Shown: in pieces, positions 45,489 through 54,961 of the stretch
How positions within the stretch are numbered: position 1 is the stretch's first letter
Layout: each line of letters opens with the position of its first letter
DNA from: an uncultured Alphaproteobacteria bacterium
GTDB lineage: Bacteria; Pseudomonadota; Alphaproteobacteria; HIMB59; GCA-002718135
Length of the DNA: 64,000 bases
Assembly: GCA_902582755.1 (NCBI GenBank)
Contig: CACHSZ010000001.1
Location: 295,982 to 359,981 of the forward strand
Direction: 5' to 3'
Notes under the pieces: generated by a model
Seen by the model: the letters and a program-made list of their open reading frames with translations, nothing else
Databases searched by the model: none
Told to the model about the DNA's origin: nothing
Made by a program: the position numbers and the translations under genes

Positions 45489-45512
45489 GGGGGCGTTAAG
45501 CCCCCTTTTTTT
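45489..45512 (+). terminator. GC hairpin with T-tract abutting the permease start codon
   Basis: GGGGGC (45489-45494), loop GTTAA, GCCCCC (45500-45505), seven T to 45512; the permease ATG begins at 45513. An intrinsic-terminator shape whose T-tract touches the next start codon, so translation of the permease on read-through RNA begins beside the hairpin without a Shine-Dalgarno site. Confidence 0.9.
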
Positions 45513-46499
45513 ATGAATAATAAAATTCCTAATTTTGTAAAAACCAATCAATTTGGTTTACTTATATTGGTAATTGTATTTATTTGTATTTTTTCTTTTT
45601 CGACTGACGGATTTACCTCAAGATTTAATATTTATGCTCTCTCAAGAGTAGTTGCTTTGGATATAATGATTGGTTTAGCAATGATGGTAGTGATACTTAC
45701 TGGAGGTTTAAATTTATCTTTAGGCGCTCTAGGTGTTTCGGCTGCTATGTTTGGCGGTTGGTGTATGGAAAGTATCGGGATTCCTATTTCTATAACAATT
45801 ATTTTAGTTTTAGCTTTTGGCTCATTTCTAGGTTGGATTAATGGATTTGTAACTGTTAGAACAGGTGTTCATAGTTTCATTGTTACACTGGCTACGATGA
45901 GTATTTATTTTGGCTTCATGACTTTGCTTACTGAAGCAGAAGCATTTAGAAAATTACCAGAGGCTTTTACTGATTTTGGGAGTTTAAAACTTTTCAATAA
46001 ATATATTTCACCATTACTAATTATCAGTGTACTAACTTGTTTTGTACTTTATTACATTTTTAAATACACCGATATTGGACGAAAGCTTATTGCAGCTGGA
46101 GCAAATCCTGATGCTGCAGAATTATCAGGTATTTCTGTAGATAGAATGTTTATTTATTGTCATATGCTTTCAGGCTTCTTAGCAGCACTTGCAGGTATTA
46201 TGTTAACAGCAAGAATTGGTGCTGCAATACCGTCTATGGCCGGTCATCTAGGATTTGACTGGTTATTACCTGCTTTTTTAGCCCCAGTTTTAGGTGGAAC
46301 ACTTCTTTCTGGAGGCAAGGTTACAGTTTTTGGAACAATGCTAGGAGCAATTCTTGTTACATTAATTAATAATGGATTATACTTAATCGATGTTGGTGAA
46401 TTCTGGGTAAGATTTTTTCTTGGTATCATATTATTGGGAGCCGTTTTGCTAGATAGAGCTAGAGAATATTTTACTGTTAAAAATTCAATTGTTTCATGA
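45513..46499 (+). CDS. Monosaccharide ABC transporter permease (RbsC-type)
   Basis: The 328-residue hydrophobic protein has eight to ten membrane segments and the RbsC-family stretches V-I-L-T-G-G-L-N-L-S-L-G near residue 60, G-W-I-N-G-F near 110 and G-G-T-L-L-S-G-G near 265. It forms the channel with the 46496 product, a heterodimer rather than the homodimer typical of ribose importers. The ATG follows the hairpin T-tract directly. The stop overlaps the next start (ATGA). Confidence 0.9.
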   Translation: MNNKIPNFVKTNQFGLLILVIVFICIFSFSTDGFTSRFNIYALSRVVALDIMIGLAMMVVILTGGLNLSLGALGVSAAMFGGWCMESIGIPISITIILVLAFGSFLGWINGFVTVRTGVHSFIVTLATMSIYFGFMTLLTEAEAFRKLPEAFTDFGSLKLFNKYISPLLIISVLTCFVLYYIFKYTDIGRKLIAAGANPDAAELSGISVDRMFIYCHMLSGFLAALAGIMLTARIGAAIPSMAGHLGFDWLLPAFLAPVLGGTLLSGGKVTVFGTMLGAILVTLINNGLYLIDVGEFWVRFFLGIILLGAVLLDRAREYFTVKNSIVS

Positions 46500-47464
46500 G
46501 CGCACTTTTAAAAAAAGATTGGTTTGGACTTGGTTTAGTTTTAATTTTTGGCTCAATTTTAATTTCATTGTTTAAACCTGCATTTATTTCTCCATTTAAC
46601 TTATATGTTTTAATGCTGAGTGTTAGTTTGATGCTCGTTGTGGCAATGTCACAAATGATTATCATTGCAATTGGTCAAATGAACTTATCTGTTGGAGCAA
46701 TTGGAGGCTTAGTTGCAATTTCATTTACCGGATTAATGGAAGTTTATAGCATGTCTATTTTACCTGCTGTTCTTATTGGATTATTAATTGGTCTTGCTTG
46801 TGGTTTTATAAATGGATACATCACCGTTAAAACTGGTATATCAGCTTTTATTATTACTCTAGCTACACTTTACATTTTTAAAGGAATGAATTTAGGAATA
46901 ACAGAGGCTCAACCTTTTTATGAAATTCCTGAAGCTGTTAAATTTTTTGGAAACGCAAAAATCTTTGGCCCTATACCTTACTTAGTAATTATACCAATTA
47001 TTATAACTATTTTGATGTGGATTTTAATGAATAGAACATCTCTAGGAAGATATATGCTAGCATATGGTAATAATGTTCAATCATCAGAATTAATAGGCAT
47101 ATCTTCAACAAAAATAGTTATCTATGCGCATGTTATATCCGGTCTTTTGGCAGCCATAGGTGGAATGTTAGTTGTTTGTAGATTACAACTCGGGACACCT
47201 AATATAGGAGATTCATGGTTGTTACCTTCATTTGCTGCTCCGGTAATTGGAGGTGCTATACTGGCTGGAGGAAAAGTAGATGTTATTGCTACCGCTTTTG
47301 GAGTGATATTAGTTTCTATAATTTCTCAAGCATTAGTTATTTTTAAAATTGATCCTTTTTTTGTTCAAATATTTTTAGGCTTTATGATTTTATTAGCAGT
47401 GTTTATAAATAGATACAGAGAATATAGAGAAGAGAGAAGAACAAAGGTTTTTTCAGATGAGTGA
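46496..47464 (+). CDS. Monosaccharide ABC transporter permease (RbsC-type)
   Basis: The 322-residue protein parallels its neighbour with I-I-A-I-G-Q-M-N-L-S-V-G-A near residue 55, A-C-G-F-I-N-G-Y near 105 and V-I-G-G-A-I-L-A-G-G near 255. Eight to ten membrane segments are predicted. Two different permeases with one fused ATPase resemble rhamnose (RhaPQ) and autoinducer-2 type importers, supporting a deoxy-hexose ligand. It overlaps both neighbours (ATGA upstream, eight bases downstream). Confidence 0.9.
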   Translation: MSALLKKDWFGLGLVLIFGSILISLFKPAFISPFNLYVLMLSVSLMLVVAMSQMIIIAIGQMNLSVGAIGGLVAISFTGLMEVYSMSILPAVLIGLLIGLACGFINGYITVKTGISAFIITLATLYIFKGMNLGITEAQPFYEIPEAVKFFGNAKIFGPIPYLVIIPIIITILMWILMNRTSLGRYMLAYGNNVQSSELIGISSTKIVIYAHVISGLLAAIGGMLVVCRLQLGTPNIGDSWLLPSFAAPVIGGAILAGGKVDVIATAFGVILVSIISQALVIFKIDPFFVQIFLGFMILLAVFINRYREYREERRTKVFSDE

Positions 47465-48965
47465 TTATATTTTAGAGCTTAACAATATTACAAAAAATTT
47501 TCCTGGTGTTAAAGCTCTTGATAATGCAAATTTTAAACTCAAAAAAAAATCAATCCATGCACTTCTTGGTGAAAATGGAGCAGGTAAATCTACATTAATT
47601 AAAATCATAACAGGAGTTTATAACCAAAATGAAGGAAAACTATTTTTAAATAATCAAGAGAAATCTTTTTCTTCACCTAATGAAGCAATGAATGCTGGAA
47701 TTTCAGTTGTGCACCAAGAAAGAAATTTAATTAGGAGGTTTTCAGTTGGTGAAAATTTAATGTTAACCAACCTTCCTAAAAATAATTTAGGTTTAATAGA
47801 TTATTATACTGTTGCAAAAGAATCAAAAAAATGGCTTGATATTATGGAGTTAGACATAGATCCAAACACCATAGTCTCAGATTTAACAGTTGCAAAAATG
47901 CAACTGTGTGAAATAGCTAAAGCTTTATCCTTAGAGTCAAAAATACTATTATTAGATGAGCCAACTTCATCATTATCTCCACAAGATACAAAAAATTTAT
48001 TCGCATTACTTAAACGATTAGTTGCTGAGCAAGATGTAAGTATAGTTTTTGTTAGTCACAAATTAGAGGAAGTATTTGAAATTTGTGATGAAGTTACTGT
48101 TTTGAGAGATGGTAAAAATGCTTGTGAGTCTGAACAAATTACTAATCTTAATAGACAAAAACTTGTTAAATTAATGATTGGTAGAGATGAACAAATAATT
48201 AAATCTAAAAAAGATATTGATTTTACGGATGAAAATTTATTAGATCTGCAATCAATAAACACTGACCTTGGTCATAAAAATATTAATTTAAATTTAAAAA
48301 AAGGTGAAATACTTGGATTGTATGGTTTAGTCGGGGCAGGAAGAACGGAATTAATAAAATGTGTACTTGGGCTTGATAAAATTAATTCTGGACAGATTTT
48401 ACTCAACAATAAAGAAATTAAAATTAAATCCCCAAAAGATGCACTAGAAAAATATAAAATTGGATACATAAGTGAAGACAGAAAAAAAGAAGGATTAATT
48501 CTAATGCATGATGTTTTATCCAATGCTGGAATAACAGTCTGGTCAAATTTGAAAAAAATATTATCTTTTTTGAATGATAGTATAGTTTATAACAAAGTAG
48601 ATCCTTATGTGAAACAACTTGAAGTAAAAACACCTTCATATCAACAAATCGTTTCTAATTTATCTGGAGGTAATCAGCAAAAAATTAGTGTAGCTAAATG
48701 GCTTGCTTCTGGAACTGATATATTATTTATAGATGAACCCACAGTTGGTATTGATATAAAAACAAAATCTTACCTTCATGAATTAATTATTGAACTATCT
48801 TTAAAAGGCACATCAATTATTTTAATAACTAGTGATATGCCTGAAATGATTAGTTTAGCTGATAGAATTATTACGATGAAAGATTTTAAAGTAGTTGGTG
48901 AAACAATAAATAATCATAGCTATGAAGAAATGAGTTCATCAATTATGAGGAATATTCATGAATAA
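47457..48965 (+). CDS. Monosaccharide ABC transporter ATPase (RbsA/MglA-type, two ATP-binding domains)
   Basis: The 502-residue protein has two tandem ATPase domains. Domain one has Walker A G-E-N-G-A-G-K-S-T near residue 40, a degenerate signature L-T-V-A-K-M-Q-L, and Walker B L-L-L-D-E-P-T-S-S-L. Domain two has the family's atypical Walker A G-L-V-G-A-G-R-T-E near 285, a good signature L-S-G-G-N-Q-Q-K near 401 and F-I-D-E-P-T-V-G-I-D. It drives the two RbsC-type permeases. The 3' end overlaps the aldo/keto reductase gene by eight bases. Confidence 0.95.
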   Translation: MSDYILELNNITKNFPGVKALDNANFKLKKKSIHALLGENGAGKSTLIKIITGVYNQNEGKLFLNNQEKSFSSPNEAMNAGISVVHQERNLIRRFSVGENLMLTNLPKNNLGLIDYYTVAKESKKWLDIMELDIDPNTIVSDLTVAKMQLCEIAKALSLESKILLLDEPTSSLSPQDTKNLFALLKRLVAEQDVSIVFVSHKLEEVFEICDEVTVLRDGKNACESEQITNLNRQKLVKLMIGRDEQIIKSKKDIDFTDENLLDLQSINTDLGHKNINLNLKKGEILGLYGLVGAGRTELIKCVLGLDKINSGQILLNNKEIKIKSPKDALEKYKIGYISEDRKKEGLILMHDVLSNAGITVWSNLKKILSFLNDSIVYNKVDPYVKQLEVKTPSYQQIVSNLSGGNQQKISVAKWLASGTDILFIDEPTVGIDIKTKSYLHELIIELSLKGTSIILITSDMPEMISLADRIITMKDFKVVGETINNHSYEEMSSSIMRNIHE

Positions 48966-49959
48966 AAGACAACTTGGAAATACAAATATAAACTTAACCG
49001 CTATAGGATTTGGTGGAGCACCTTTAGGTAATTTGTTTGAAAATCTTGATGAACGAAATTGTTATGATATACTTGAAAAAACCTATGACGAAGGTATTAA
49101 TATTTACGATACATCTCCGCTTTATGGTTATGGTCTAAGTGAACATAGATTAGGTAACTTTTTAAAAACTGTAGATGAAGAAAGTTATTTTTTATCAACA
49201 AAAGTTGGTAGATATCTTACACCAGCAAAAAAAGATAGTATAGATAGAGGAAGATTTGCAGGAAGTTTAAATTTTTCTCCTAATTTAGATTATTCTTATG
49301 ATGGTGTGATGAGAGCATTTGAACAATCATTACTAAGATTAGCTGTTTCAAAAGTAGATATTTGCTTAATTCATGATGTAGATCGATTTAATTTTGGTGA
49401 CGAGGTTGAACATTATTTTAAATTAGCAATGGACGGAGCATACAAAGCTGTCCAAAAACTAAAAGAAGAAAAAGTAATTAAGGCTATTGGCGTAGGTGTA
49501 AATGATTCTGATATATGTGCAAGATTTGCTAATGCTGGTGATTTTGATTGCATGGTTCTAGCAGGTAGGTATTCATTATTAGATCAAAATGCTTTAAATG
49601 ATTTTTTCCCAATTGCTGAAAAAAATAACATAGGCATTATTCTTGCTGGAATTTTTAATTCTGGAATTTTAGCCAAAGGTGTGGGTGAAAATATTACATA
49701 CTTTTATGATAAAATTCCTGAAGAAGTTAAACAAAGATACTTAAAAATCGCTAATATATGTAATAAGTACGAAGTACCTGTTCCAGCAGCAGCAATTCAA
49801 TTTTGTTACACGAATAAACTTGTCACTTCCATGATTTTGGGGATGGATAGAGTGGAGCAAGTAAAGCAAAATTTAGATTATCTAAATTTTCCTATTCCTG
49901 AAGATTTATGGAAAGATTTACTTAATGAAAAATTAATTGATGAAAGATGTCCAATATGA
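48958..49959 (+). CDS. Aldo/keto reductase, probable L-fucose dehydrogenase
   Basis: The 333-residue protein has the AKR tetrad: Asp51 and Tyr56 in Y-D-T-S-P-L-Y-G, Lys82 in S-T-K-V-G-R-Y and His139 in C-L-I-H-D. The sequence group is that of D-threo-aldose 1-dehydrogenase, L-fucose dehydrogenase and pyridoxal 4-dehydrogenase. The first converts L-fucose to L-fuconolactone with NAD(P). Immediate downstream fuconate dehydratase and fuconolactonase genes make fucose oxidation the best reading; L-galactose or D-arabinose are close substrates. Overlaps on both sides show a tight operon with the transporter. Confidence 0.88.
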   Translation: MNKRQLGNTNINLTAIGFGGAPLGNLFENLDERNCYDILEKTYDEGINIYDTSPLYGYGLSEHRLGNFLKTVDEESYFLSTKVGRYLTPAKKDSIDRGRFAGSLNFSPNLDYSYDGVMRAFEQSLLRLAVSKVDICLIHDVDRFNFGDEVEHYFKLAMDGAYKAVQKLKEEKVIKAIGVGVNDSDICARFANAGDFDCMVLAGRYSLLDQNALNDFFPIAEKNNIGIILAGIFNSGILAKGVGENITYFYDKIPEEVKQRYLKIANICNKYEVPVPAAAIQFCYTNKLVTSMILGMDRVEQVKQNLDYLNFPIPEDLWKDLLNEKLIDERCPI

Positions 49960-51242
49960 AAATAATTGATATTAAAACTCAGGACATTCGTTTTCCAACT
50001 TCAAAAGATAATTTGGGAACTGATGCAGTTCATGTTGATTGTGATTACTCTGCAACCTACGTAACAATATTCACAGATAAAGAAGATTTAAATGGTATTG
50101 GTTTAACTTTTACAATTGGAAAGGGCAATGATCTATGCTGTACAGTTATAGAATATTTTAAAGAATTTATAATTGGAAAAGATATTCAGGAAATAGAAAA
50201 GAATATTGCATCGATATGGGAAAAAATTACTAACCACAGTCAATTGCGTTGGGTAGGACCACAAAAAGGTGTTACACATCTTGCAGCAGCAGCTTTTTTT
50301 AATGCAATATGGGATTTAATTTCTAAATTCCATAAAAAGCCACTATGGAGATATATATTAGAATTAGAAACAAGAGATTTATTAGATAAACTTTCTTTTT
50401 CTTATATTGATGATGTCATCACTAAAGATGATGCGGCTAAAATAATTAATCAGAAAAAAACAAATTTACCTTCAAATTTAGACGATTTAAATTCGACTAT
50501 TTTTCCAGCATATACAACAGCAGCAGGATGGTTAGGATATTCAGATGAAAAAATGAAAAGGCTAGTTGAAGAAAATTTATCTAAGGGCTGGACTCATTTT
50601 AAAATGAAAGTTGGTCAAGATATAGAAAGGGATATTCATCGCTGTAAGTTAGTAAGAGAATTAATAGGTAATGAAAATAAATTGATGGTAGACTCAAATC
50701 AAATATGGAGTGTTAATGAGACTATTGAAAATATTGGAAAATTAAAACAATTCGATATTTTATTTTATGAAGAACCAACTAATCCTGATGATGTTTTAGG
50801 TTTTAGAAAAATTAAAGATGCACATCCAGATGTCAACCTAGCAACTGGAGAAATGATACAAAATAAAGTTATGTTCAAACAATTTATTGAAAATAAATCT
50901 TTAGACTATTGTCAAATTGATAGCTGTAGAATTGCAAGTATTAATGAAATTTTACCAGTTCTATTAATAGCAAGTAAGTATAATACTCCAGTTATTCCTC
51001 ACGCTGGTGGTGTCGGTTTATGTGAATATGTTCAACATCTTAATCTAATTAATAAGTTTATAATATCTAATCACGATTTATTTTTAAGTGAATATGCTGA
51101 AAGCTGCTCTGAACATTTTGTAAATCCAGCAATAATCAAAGATGGTGGATATGTAACTCCAACAAATCCAGGATATTCAGTAAAAATAAAGGATAGTTCT
51201 CTTAATGAATTTGATTATAATAATGGAACATATTGGAAATAA
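49956..51242 (+). CDS. L-fuconate dehydratase (enolase superfamily)
   Basis: Start at ATG 49956 (M-K-I-I-D-I-K-T), overlapping the previous stop as ATGA; an ATG three codons earlier is possible. The 428-residue protein has R-F-P-T-S near residue 12, K216-M-K218, metal ligands D246 (with N248), E272 and E299, and H349, all at spacings of the characterised Xanthomonas enzyme, offset by about two. It removes water from L-fuconate to give 2-keto-3-deoxy-L-fuconate. Lys218 and His349 would be the acid/base pair. The neighbouring lactonase and dehydrogenase complete the oxidative fucose route. Confidence 0.93.
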   Translation: MKIIDIKTQDIRFPTSKDNLGTDAVHVDCDYSATYVTIFTDKEDLNGIGLTFTIGKGNDLCCTVIEYFKEFIIGKDIQEIEKNIASIWEKITNHSQLRWVGPQKGVTHLAAAAFFNAIWDLISKFHKKPLWRYILELETRDLLDKLSFSYIDDVITKDDAAKIINQKKTNLPSNLDDLNSTIFPAYTTAAGWLGYSDEKMKRLVEENLSKGWTHFKMKVGQDIERDIHRCKLVRELIGNENKLMVDSNQIWSVNETIENIGKLKQFDILFYEEPTNPDDVLGFRKIKDAHPDVNLATGEMIQNKVMFKQFIENKSLDYCQIDSCRIASINEILPVLLIASKYNTPVIPHAGGVGLCEYVQHLNLINKFIISNHDLFLSEYAESCSEHFVNPAIIKDGGYVTPTNPGYSVKIKDSSLNEFDYNNGTYWK

Positions 51243-52067
51243 ATGTACATAGATAGTCATCAACATTTTTGGAAACTTTCAAGAGGAGATTATTCATGGA
51301 TGACTCCAGATATGAAAGTTTTATATAAAGATTTTTTTCCAGAAGATCTTGAACCGTTAATTAAAGATAAAAATATAACCCAAACTGTTATTGTTCAAGC
51401 AGCGGATACAGTAGCAGAAACAGAATTTACCTTAAGTCTAGCATCCAAGCATGATTTTATTGCAGGTGTTGTTGGTTGGGTTGATTTAGACAGTGATAAA
51501 GCTAAGGATGATATTGATAAACTTTGTGAAAGTAATTTTTTAAAAGGTTTCAGACCAATGATACATGATATTCAAGATGACGAATGGATGTTAAAAGAAA
51601 ATCTTAGTGAAAATTTAAAATATATGAATAAAAAAAATTTAACATTTGACGCTTTAGTTAGGCCAAATCATCTTAAACACCTAATTAAATTTGTAAATAA
51701 ATATGATTTTCTACCAGTCGTAATAGATCATATTGCTAAACCTGTAATTATTAATTCAGAAATTGATGAATGGAAAAAAGATATGACTGAATTATCAAAG
51801 GCTAATAACGTTCATTGTAAATTTTCAGGAATTGTTACTGAAGTGGGTAAAGATTATAAAAAAAATCAATTAGATCCTTATATAGATTTTATTCTCAATT
51901 TATTTGGTCCAGATAAATTAATGTGGGGAAGTGATTGGCCCGTATTAACCATGGCAGATTCATATGGAAATTGGTTTGATTTAGCTATGGATTATTGCTC
52001 CTCTTTCTCAGAAGATGAAAAAAACAAAATTTTTTCATTAAATGCAAAAAATTTTTACAATCTTTAA
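51243..52067 (+). CDS. L-fuconolactonase-type amidohydrolase
   Basis: The 274-residue protein is a small TIM-barrel amidohydrolase: D-S-H-Q-H-F-W at 4-10 (metal-binding H-x-H), Q-A-A-D near 52, V-I-D-H-I-A-K-P near 160 and M-W-G-S-D-W-P-V near 224 with the metal Asp. The group opens sugar 1,4-lactones such as L-fuconolactone and L-rhamnonolactone. It starts on the base after the fuconate dehydratase stop, so the two are co-expressed. Confidence 0.92.
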   Translation: MYIDSHQHFWKLSRGDYSWMTPDMKVLYKDFFPEDLEPLIKDKNITQTVIVQAADTVAETEFTLSLASKHDFIAGVVGWVDLDSDKAKDDIDKLCESNFLKGFRPMIHDIQDDEWMLKENLSENLKYMNKKNLTFDALVRPNHLKHLIKFVNKYDFLPVVIDHIAKPVIINSEIDEWKKDMTELSKANNVHCKFSGIVTEVGKDYKKNQLDPYIDFILNLFGPDKLMWGSDWPVLTMADSYGNWFDLAMDYCSSFSEDEKNKIFSLNAKNFYNL

Positions 52068-52088
52068 TTTTCATTTATAATTTTAATA

Positions 52089-52850
52089 ATGAAAAATATT
52101 TTAATTACAGGTGGTGCGGGTGGTATTGGTCTAGAAATAGTTCATTATTTTGAAAACAAAAATTATAATGTAATAATTTTAGATAAAACTTTAAAAAAAG
52201 ATTTTAAAAAAAATTATAAAAAAATTAAAAAAAATATTTTTTATTTTGAAACTGATCTTTTAGAAATTAAAAAAACAGAAAAAAAAATTCAACAAATTAT
52301 TTCTAAGTTTAAAACAATTGATATATTGATTAATTGTGCTGGTATTCAATACATTTCTAAAATAGAAAATTTTCCAACAAATGAATGGAGAAAAGTTATT
52401 GATATAAATTTAACAAGTAGTTTTATAACTTCTAAAAACATTATTCCCGTGATGAAAAAGAATAATTCAGGCAGAATTATTAATATATCCTCAGTACACG
52501 GATTAGTAGCTTCAGAAAACAAATCAGCATATGTAGCATCCAAGCATGGTCTGATTGGATTAACTAAAGCAATTGCGTTAGAATTATCTAAAACCAAAAT
52601 TACTTGTAATGCTATAAGTCCAGGATGGGTACTTACACCTTTAGTAGAAAAACAAATAAAAAGACTAGCATTTAAAAATAAAACATCCATAGAAATAGAA
52701 AAAAAGAATTTACTCTTTGAAAAACATCCAAATCAAAAATTTGTAAGTGGTAAAGAAATTGCGTCTTTAGTAAATTTCCTAATTTCTAAAGATGCTCAGA
52801 ATATCACTGGCTCCTCTTATTCAATTGACGGTGGTTGGGTTAGTGTATAA
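52089..52850 (+). CDS. Short-chain dehydrogenase, 3-hydroxybutyrate dehydrogenase-like
   Basis: The 253-residue SDR has T-G-G-A-G-G-I-G at 7-14, N-C-A-G at 82-85, and catalytic Ser134/135, Tyr148 and Lys152. The stretches S-S-V-H-G-L-V-A-S, S-A-Y-V-A-S-K-H-G and S-P-G-W-V-L-T-P-L-V-E-K-Q-I are hallmarks of D-3-hydroxybutyrate dehydrogenase. It lies 21 bases after the fuconolactonase, where the oxidative fucose pathway needs an SDR acting on 2-keto-3-deoxy-L-fuconate. Sequence says hydroxybutyrate type, context says deoxy-ketoacid; I cannot decide. It is unusually lysine-rich and AT-rich at residues 33-75. Confidence 0.85.
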   Translation: MKNILITGGAGGIGLEIVHYFENKNYNVIILDKTLKKDFKKNYKKIKKNIFYFETDLLEIKKTEKKIQQIISKFKTIDILINCAGIQYISKIENFPTNEWRKVIDINLTSSFITSKNIIPVMKKNNSGRIINISSVHGLVASENKSAYVASKHGLIGLTKAIALELSKTKITCNAISPGWVLTPLVEKQIKRLAFKNKTSIEIEKKNLLFEKHPNQKFVSGKEIASLVNFLISKDAQNITGSSYSIDGGWVSV

Positions 52851-52873
52851 TTTAAATTTTAAAATTTTGTCAT

Positions 52874-53884
52874 ATGAAAACAAGTATTAGTAATGATGAA
52901 CTTATAAATAGTGGAGGAGGTTGGGCACCTGGTAAACTTGATCATGATAAAATCCCATTTCTTGTTTGGCCTCCAAAACCTCTAAAATTTTTAAAATGGC
53001 TATTTCATCCAACAGATGGATATATATTTCCATGGGCAGCATTGCATTTTAGTTTAGCGTTACTCTCATATCTTTTTCTGCTTCCTTCTTACGAAACTTT
53101 GTCTACTTTAAGTATCAATTGGATAGGGATAATATTTATCAGAAATTTTATTTTTGTATTAATTTATTCTAGTGCTTGGCATTACTATCTTCATGTTTAC
53201 CGCTTTCAAAAAGATCAATACAGATTTAATTTAAGACCATTAGGAAAAGGAAAAAATTGGCTATTTGGTTCTCAAACTAAAGAAAATATGTTTTGGAGTT
53301 TATTTAGTGCTGTACCTATTCAAACTTTTTACGAAACTTTAATGTTATGGTGTTTTGTAAATGACTATATGTTATTTCCCATCAAAGATTGGTTTTCTTC
53401 CCCTTTCATTATTATTTATTTTGTTCTGTTAGTTTTGTTTGTTCCAATGATACAACATATACATTTCTATTTTTTCCATCGTATTATGCATTTTAGTTTT
53501 TTATATAAATGGTTCCATTATCTTCATCATAAAAATGTAAATGTTGGTCCTTGGTCTGGACTATCGATGCATCCAGTTGAGCATATTTTTTACCTTACAA
53601 CTATACTCGTTCATTTTATTATTCCTTCACATCCAATTCATTTTATTTATCAAGGAATTCATACAACAATTGGTGCGCAAAAAGGTCATACAGGCTATGA
53701 AAGATTAATCGTAAATCCAAAAACAGGTAAATCTGTGCCTAGTGCGGGATACTATCATTACCTTCATCATAAGTATTTTGAATGTAACTATGGAGAAATT
53801 ACACACCCATTTGACAAATGGTTTGGTACATTTCATGATGGAACTAAAGTAGCTCATGAAAAATTATTTGGTAAAAAAAGCTAA
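52874..53884 (+). CDS. Sterol desaturase/fatty acid hydroxylase superfamily protein
   Basis: The 336-residue membrane protein has about four to six hydrophobic segments and the di-iron histidine boxes H-R-I-M-H near residue 200, H-Y-L-H-H near 215, H-P-V-E-H near 234 and H-Y-L-H-H-K near 295. Family members hydroxylate or desaturate lipids, sterols or carotenoids at the membrane with O2. Its 3' end overlaps that of a convergent paralogue by four bases. Substrate unknown; no lipid pathway genes are adjacent. Confidence 0.88.
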   Translation: MKTSISNDELINSGGGWAPGKLDHDKIPFLVWPPKPLKFLKWLFHPTDGYIFPWAALHFSLALLSYLFLLPSYETLSTLSINWIGIIFIRNFIFVLIYSSAWHYYLHVYRFQKDQYRFNLRPLGKGKNWLFGSQTKENMFWSLFSAVPIQTFYETLMLWCFVNDYMLFPIKDWFSSPFIIIYFVLLVLFVPMIQHIHFYFFHRIMHFSFLYKWFHYLHHKNVNVGPWSGLSMHPVEHIFYLTTILVHFIIPSHPIHFIYQGIHTTIGAQKGHTGYERLIVNPKTGKSVPSAGYYHYLHHKYFECNYGEITHPFDKWFGTFHDGTKVAHEKLFGKKS

Positions 53885-54873
53885 ACTTTTTTTCTCATTC
53901 TATCTAAAGTTTTTTTTGTACTAATATCTGATCCATCATGAAAAGTACCAAAAATATAATCTAAAAAAGTTGTATTCCCTGATGAATAATTACATTCAAA
54001 ATACTTATGATGCAGGTAATGCATATAATCTCCACATGGTAGCCATTTTCTATTTTTAAAAATAATTTTATCATAACCACTGTGACCAGCATTGGGTGTA
54101 ATGCCAGCGTAGAAAATATAATAAAGTATTAAAAAAGGGTGCGTGGGGATTAATAAATAAATAAAAACACCAGAGAAATATATAATATGTTCAATGGGAT
54201 GCATTGATAATCCTGACCAAGGTCCAGGATTATTATTATGATGATGTATTTTATGGGCAATCTTATAAAGAATTTTTGTGTGAAGTAGTCTGTGTGTAAA
54301 ATAAAAGTGAATACTATGAAAAATAGGTATCAAAAGAAATAATATAATAAAATAAATTGGATTTGATCCAAAATTTATTGACATAATATAGCCATTAGCA
54401 AACATCCAAAAAAATGTAATCTCATAAGCTGACCAAATTGGTACAGCACTTAAAAAAGTCCAAATTAAATTATCAATAAATTGATTTTTAAAAATAAACT
54501 TTGAACTTCTATTTTCTAGAGGGCTTAAATTATATTTAAAATTATTATCCTGCAATCTAAAGACATATAAATATAGATGAAAAAAACTAGTATATAAAAA
54601 AATTATGACTGCATTCCTTACATAAATAAATAAACACCAATCAAGATTAAAATTTTTCATAGTATTAATGTCTGGGGTAAAATAAAACCAAATTAAAAGA
54701 GCCATTACAGCCCACAAAATATTATATGGAAAAAGATAACCTGGGAAACCAAATATATTTTTAAATATTTTATTTAAGTTAAAAATATCTTTTAATACTG
54801 GCTTTGGTAATAATAATTCATTAGGTATCCAAAAACCTTTTTCATCCCTATAGCCAAAATCTTTTTCATTCAT
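53881..54873 (-). CDS. Sterol desaturase/fatty acid hydroxylase superfamily protein (paralogue of 52874-53884)
   Basis: The 330-residue protein aligns by eye with its convergent neighbour through most of its length, sharing G-P-W-S-G-L-S-M-H-P and L-H-H-K-Y-F-E-C-N-Y. Histidine boxes H-R-L-L-H, H-K-I-H-H, H-P-I-E-H and H-Y-L-H-H are intact. It is divergent from the GntR-family gene, with which it shares an 88-base promoter gap containing the 20-base palindrome, so it may be controlled by that regulator. Two diverged copies tail to tail suggest an old inverted duplication. Confidence 0.88.
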   Translation of the reverse strand: MNEKDFGYRDEKGFWIPNELLLPKPVLKDIFNLNKIFKNIFGFPGYLFPYNILWAVMALLIWFYFTPDINTMKNFNLDWCLFIYVRNAVIIFLYTSFFHLYLYVFRLQDNNFKYNLSPLENRSSKFIFKNQFIDNLIWTFLSAVPIWSAYEITFFWMFANGYIMSINFGSNPIYFIILFLLIPIFHSIHFYFTHRLLHTKILYKIAHKIHHHNNNPGPWSGLSMHPIEHIIYFSGVFIYLLIPTHPFLILYYIFYAGITPNAGHSGYDKIIFKNRKWLPCGDYMHYLHHKYFECNYSSGNTTFLDYIFGTFHDGSDISTKKTLDRMRKKV

Positions 54874-54930
54874 CCAATATATTTATACATAAAAATATCA
54901 AACATACCAAAATAAAATAAATTTTTTTGA

Positions 54931-54950
54931 AATACTAGTATACTAGTATT
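54931..54950. promoter_or_regulatory. Perfect 20-base palindrome, predicted GntR operator (autoregulatory)
   Basis: AATACTAGTA immediately followed by TACTAGTATT, ending 11 bases before the GntR-family ATG and preceded by TTGAAA (54927-54932). The core T-A-G-T-A-T-A-C-T-A fits the T-n-GTnnAC-n-A style of FadR-type operators. The 16 bases 54934-54949 recur exactly at 56944-56959 before the fucosidase operon. The divergent desaturase gene is on the other side. Confidence 0.75.
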
Positions 54951-54961
54951 TACACAATTAG

